Assembly (NCBI GenBank): GCA_964422685.1 | Contig: CAYRCG010000089.1 | Location: forward strand, 1-9,056 | DNA: 9,056 bases | Reading direction: 5' to 3' | Source of the DNA: Syntrophomonas sp964422685 | GTDB lineage: Bacteria; Bacillota; Syntrophomonadia; Syntrophomonadales; Syntrophomonadaceae | Shown here: piece after piece, positions 6,423 to 9,056 of the stretch | How positions within the stretch are numbered: position 1 is the first letter of the stretch | Layout: each line of letters starts with the position of its first letter | Notes under the pieces: generated by a model | The model's input: only the letters and a program-made list of their open reading frames with translations | The model's database searches: none | What the model was told of the DNA's origin: nothing | Translations under genes and position numbers: made by a program

Positions 6423-7001
6423 TTATTCAAAAAGCGGTGCGGGATCCTGTGGGCCATCCTGGTTTCTAATTTCAAAGTATAGGTTACCGCCGGTTTTTCC
6501 TATAGGGATATCTGCGGTTAGCTCCTGGTCCTTATCTACGAATATTTCATTAAGACCGCCATATAACGAATAAAATTCCTCGTTGTGTTCCAACAAAACC
6601 ATATACCCTTCATCATTATTAGATATTTCTTTTACCCGCCCGGCTAATATGGGTTTTACCGAAGTATTGGGGTTTACCTCCAAGTAAATACCGGGGGAGA
6701 ATTCTTGTTTTTGTGTCCTGCTATTCCAATGCCAACCATAACCCTTTTCAATCGCTATATATTCGCAGGGCAAAGCAAGGGTTGCACTGCTGCGAACCGG
6801 TATAGGCGTAAAGCGCCCTTGGTCCCTTAGGTTGTCAATAAAACTGGCAATTTTATATTCTATCCCATAATCTTTTAGCATAAACCGGATAACCGGTTCA
6901 GCTATTTTTCGGCTACTATCACCAGATTGCATGGCCAAACCGGCCGCAGCAACAAGAAGTATTACCAGGAGCATTCGCAGTTTAAAATTTCTCACCACCA
7001 T
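6423..7001 (-). CDS. spoIVFA: SpoIVFA-like regulator with degenerate LytM/M23 domain
   Basis: SpoIVFA anchors and inhibits SpoIVFB until the forespore signal arrives through SpoIVB cleavage. The 192-residue protein has a short basic N-terminus, one membrane segment at about 9-24, a linker, and a LytM-like domain at about 83-192 ending GNLYFEIRNQDGPQDP (172-187). The M23 zinc ligands are missing: the HxxxD position reads FSPGIYLEV and the HxH position reads LYFEI. It is therefore a non-catalytic regulator, as in the family. It is shorter than Bacillus SpoIVFA (roughly 260 residues), lacking most of the cytoplasmic N-terminus. The start ATG at 7001 has GGGGTG 4 nt upstream. A 13-codon basic ORF in the same frame lies just before it. 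Call based on motifs plus adjacency to spoIVFB. Confidence 0.85.
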   Translation of the reverse strand: MVVRNFKLRMLLVILLVAAAGLAMQSGDSSRKIAEPVIRFMLKDYGIEYKIASFIDNLRDQGRFTPIPVRSSATLALPCEYIAIEKGYGWHWNSRTQKQEFSPGIYLEVNPNTSVKPILAGRVKEISNNDEGYMVLLEHNEEFYSLYGGLNEIFVDKDQELTADIPIGKTGGNLYFEIRNQDGPQDPAPLFE

Positions 7002-7004
7002 ACT

Positions 7005-7046
7005 TCACCCCAGTTTTCTAAGTTTACCGCTTGCTCGTCTCCTCAT
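7005..7046 (-). other. Short in-frame ORF (13 codons) just before spoIVFA
   Basis: ATG at 7046 opens a 13-codon ORF, MRRRASGKLRKLG, closed by TGA at 7007-7005. It is in the same frame as spoIVFA, with only AGT between the stop and the spoIVFA ATG. No Shine-Dalgarno precedes it. It might be a leader peptide, a vestige of a longer cytoplasmic N-terminus cut by a nonsense codon, or chance. Its strongly basic composition would suit the missing N-terminus of SpoIVFA. Confidence 0.25.
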
Positions 7047-7210
7047 AAAGCAAATAATCAGCAACTAGCCGGACTCTCAGGCCCTTCCGCTTAAGACACT
7101 TAAATGCATACGGGGCACATTGTCTTATATGAAATGTATATTTATAATGCCTATATTTTATTCCCTCCTTAAAAACTAGGAGCATAGCAAGTAGATAGTG
7201 TGCAATGCAA
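7047..7210 (-). other. Upstream control region of spoIVFAB
   Basis: The stretch between the SLH-gene terminator and spoIVFA has no gene. It has an orphan Shine-Dalgarno AAGGAGGG at 7170-7163 with no ATG, GTG or TTG at suitable distance; CTCCT at 7182-7178 can pair with its AGGAG. TATACATT at 7140-7133 is close to the sigma-E -10 consensus (CATACAHT), as expected for a spoIVF operon, and GAATAAA at 7163-7157 is a partial -35 match with a slightly long spacer. The promoter assignment is tentative. Confidence 0.3.
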
Positions 7211-7242
7211 GAAAAACCAAACCGCCTCCAAGGGCGGTTTGG
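7211..7242 (-). terminator. Rho-independent terminator of the SLH-domain gene
   Basis: On the minus strand CCAAACCGCC and GGCGGTTTGG form a perfect 10-bp stem with a 6-nt loop (CTTGGA), followed at once by TTTTTC. It lies about 62 nt after the stop codon at 7305. There is no T-run on the plus-strand side, so it acts in one direction and separates this gene from spoIVFAB. Confidence 0.95.
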
Positions 7243-7304
7243 ATATTAGATAGCTTTTTATCAACCAATAATTATTTATTAATCGAAGGAAATATAATTC
7301 TACT

Positions 7305-8912
7305 CTACCGGATTATCGAACCCTGTTCGAACGATTTAAGCGGTATCTTAAATTTGGGAATACCGGCTACATATGGGGCTATTTCGTAGTGAGGGAAATA
7401 TATCACCAGGTTCCCATCCTCCAGATAATAATTTTGGGATTCGCTGATACCCTTGAACCCCATATCTCCCTCGAAATAGTTTTCGGGGTCTAAAGCAATT
7501 TGCCGCCTGATCTCGGACTCTATCAGTATTTTATAGTCATAGTTCGCTTCAAACAGCGCTGATAAGGGCAATATTTCACCGTTACTTAAATCAACATTAT
7601 ACGCCCGGCGTTCGGTTATTCCATGGGCACCACCGGTATATTGGTAATAGTCTACATAAAGGCTTAGAAAACTATCTGTTAGACTGCTAAGATGATAGCG
7701 GGTAAACAACTGATAAGGCCGGATAGGATAATCCCCAGCTATGCATTCGGCAAGGTAATCCTTTAGTCCTTTCTCCATGGTAAGTTTAAATTCCATAGCA
7801 TCGTCTTTCAAATGCTTATTGATAATCGATTGCACAGCCGTATCCGATATGCCACTTAACACTGGCATCTGTATATCGATATCTATGGTATCGGATTTCT
7901 CCTTCAGCACCAGGCTACTAATCTTTGGCTTTCCCGTATCGGCCTGAACCGGATTAATTATTATTCTGCAGGTAAAAGTCCTCAAGGGAGTGACGTTTTC
8001 CCAGGAGCGTGAATAAACCATTTTAATTTCTGCAGTCCCCGCTTTTAAGGCTTTAAACCTCCAGATATCCTGGCCCCCCTGCCCGATGAGTTTTCCTTCT
8101 CCCTCCTGCCGGTAGTGTTTAGCTAACAGGGATAATAAAGCCTCATCATAAGAAGCTGTCCAGGTATAACCGGTAGTTGGATTACTGTCTAGCATTATTG
8201 CAAAGCTCTGGCCGGGGTTTAGGCTGTATTCCTGATCATTATAGCCCTCTTTTACGGCTAGTAATCTCAGCAAGTTATTTAGCACGGTGGCCATTTCCGC
8301 CCGGGTAATCTGTTCCTGAGGCCGCCAGTATTCTCTGTCCCCTTTCATTAAAGAGGTATTACTAGCAAAAACCAAAGCCGTGTTGTCCTCCGCCGATAAT
8401 CCTTCCATGTCATGGTAATAGGGCATTAACAAAATCATGGGTATATTCAGGCCTTTGGCCATAACACAGCGGTGTATCGCACGGGCCGTTTCTATCCGGG
8501 TTACTGGCTGCTCAGGGCTAAAATTATCGGTGGAGTCGAATATTTCATTTATCGCACAGAACTTCACTGCCTCCGCATACCAATCACTATTGTTCACGTC
8601 TAGGTAATAATCACTGGCCTGCGGCTGTTTTACAAAGTTTCTTTCACCATAGTCGAGTTCAAATATCCGTTGCATAAGCACGGCTAATTGTGCCCTACTT
8701 AACAGGCCATCGGGAGAAAATACCTGTTCGCCCTGTTCATTTTCGCCCATTCCGTTCATCAACCCCAGTTCATATACAGCGCTAATATCTGCCTGTGCCC
8801 AGTGCCTCTGCAGATCGGAAAAACCCTCCGGTGCCGGCTCAGCTAGAACCGGCCCGACACCCAGGGTCAGTAAGCTGAAAACCATAGCATAACAAATAAA
8901 CCTTTTAATCAA
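7305..8912 (-). CDS. Secreted SLH-domain protein with chagasin-like (I42) and DUF4163/DUF3298 domains
   Basis: This predicted surface protein has 535 residues from the TTG at 8912, with AGGAG 10 nt upstream; the earlier in-frame TTG at 8921 is one base from that site and unlikely. Positions count from the 8912 start. A signal peptide (MIKRFICYAMVF...) probably ends at VLA/EP near residue 24. Three SLH repeats follow at about 31-86, 102-152 and 165-217, with SRAQ, TRIE and TRAE motifs; they usually bind pyruvylated wall polymers. A chagasin-like cysteine-protease inhibitor domain spans about 230-320, with its three loops visible: NPTTGYTW (244-251), GQGGQDIW (277-284) and SRSWE (301-305; usually RPWE). 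The C-terminus (about 335-526) is DUF4163/DUF3298, with YYQYTGGAHG (422-431) and YEIAPYVAG (509-517). Its own terminator shows it is monocistronic. Function unknown. Confidence 0.9.
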   Translation of the reverse strand: MIKRFICYAMVFSLLTLGVGPVLAEPAPEGFSDLQRHWAQADISAVYELGLMNGMGENEQGEQVFSPDGLLSRAQLAVLMQRIFELDYGERNFVKQPQASDYYLDVNNSDWYAEAVKFCAINEIFDSTDNFSPEQPVTRIETARAIHRCVMAKGLNIPMILLMPYYHDMEGLSAEDNTALVFASNTSLMKGDREYWRPQEQITRAEMATVLNNLLRLLAVKEGYNDQEYSLNPGQSFAIMLDSNPTTGYTWTASYDEALLSLLAKHYRQEGEGKLIGQGGQDIWRFKALKAGTAEIKMVYSRSWENVTPLRTFTCRIIINPVQADTGKPKISSLVLKEKSDTIDIDIQMPVLSGISDTAVQSIINKHLKDDAMEFKLTMEKGLKDYLAECIAGDYPIRPYQLFTRYHLSSLTDSFLSLYVDYYQYTGGAHGITERRAYNVDLSNGEILPLSALFEANYDYKILIESEIRRQIALDPENYFEGDMGFKGISESQNYYLEDGNLVIYFPHYEIAPYVAGIPKFKIPLKSFEQGSIIR

Positions 8913-8960
8913 AAATATCAAACTCCTCTCTGTAAATGTTATTAATTATGTTACGAGCGC

Positions 8961-8979
8961 GGTGTGATTTACTTACACC
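8961..8979. promoter_or_regulatory. Operator-like dyad upstream of the SLH-domain gene
   Basis: GGTGTGATTTACTTACACC is a 19-bp imperfect palindrome with GGTGT/ACACC arms plus one further inner pair. It lies about 50 nt upstream of the start codon, just upstream of CATAAT at 8950-8945, which could be a -10 element. Its position would suit a repressor or activator site. The binding protein is unknown, and no good -35 was found. Confidence 0.35.
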
Positions 8980-8994
8980 TGAACTGCCCACCTT

Positions 8995-9039
8995 TTCATA
9001 CTAACCCCCATGACCCGGGGTCACAAACAACGATGAAAA
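8995..9039 (-). repeat. 45-bp dispersed repeat, copy B (inverted relative to copy A)
   Basis: On the minus strand this begins TTTTCATCGTTGTTTGTG and ends GGGGTTAGTATGAA, matching 87-130 at about 41 of 45 positions. The core GACCCCGGGTC is palindromic. Similarity may continue weakly into 9040-9056, where the window ends. It lies in non-coding DNA upstream of the SLH-domain gene. Confidence 0.8.
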
Positions 9040-9056
9040 GGGAGCTTGAGGGCTCT

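Noticed and set aside
7305..8921. SLH gene starting at the TTG at 8921
   Set aside because: The AGGAG is only one base away; the TTG at 8912 has usable spacing and gives a normal signal peptide start (MIKRF).

Overview
This window looks like chromosome from an anaerobic, endospore-forming member of the Clostridia. It carries spoIVFA/spoIVFB, the ribosomal pair rplU-prp-rpmA with the Firmicutes-type cleavable L27 N-terminus, an RNase E/G gene, and a B12-binding-type radical SAM gene with its partner. A Syntrophomonas- or Desulfotomaculum-like relative is my guess; the genus cannot be fixed from the sequence. All eight genes lie on the minus strand, so transcription runs from high to low coordinates.

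In transcription order: (1) 8995-9039 holds one copy of a ~45-bp repeat, followed by a dyad at 8961-8979. (2) 7305-8912 encodes a secreted protein with three SLH repeats, a chagasin-like (I42) inhibitor domain and a DUF4163/DUF3298 domain, closed by a strong terminator at 7211-7242. (3) 5560-7001 is the spoIVFA-spoIVFB pair, encoding the membrane inhibitor and protease that process pro-sigma-K in sporulation. (4) 1322-5322 is a tight group: a B12-binding-like radical SAM protein (TIGR03960 type), its overlapping DUF2344 partner (TIGR03936 type) and RNase G (rng). (5) A promoter and a probable L21 leader at 1199-1311 precede rplU-prp-rpmA, which ends in a terminator at 186-214. (6) 1-184 has no gene but is rich in repeats: a widespread palindromic repeat, a nested inverted-repeat element (17-138) and the second copy of the 45-bp repeat, inverted relative to the first.

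The genes join three themes: ribosome assembly (L21, the protease Prp and its substrate L27), RNA processing (RNase G with the uncharacterised radical SAM pair) and sporulation (SpoIVFA/FB). In Bacillus subtilis spoIVFA-spoIVFB directly precedes rplU-ysxB-rpmA; here the radical SAM/DUF2344/rng group sits between them. Nothing in the window is a wholly unfamiliar system. The best leads are the SLH/I42/DUF3298 protein as a possible surface inhibitor of hydrolases, the radical SAM/DUF2344 pair, and the inverted repeats flanking the whole block.
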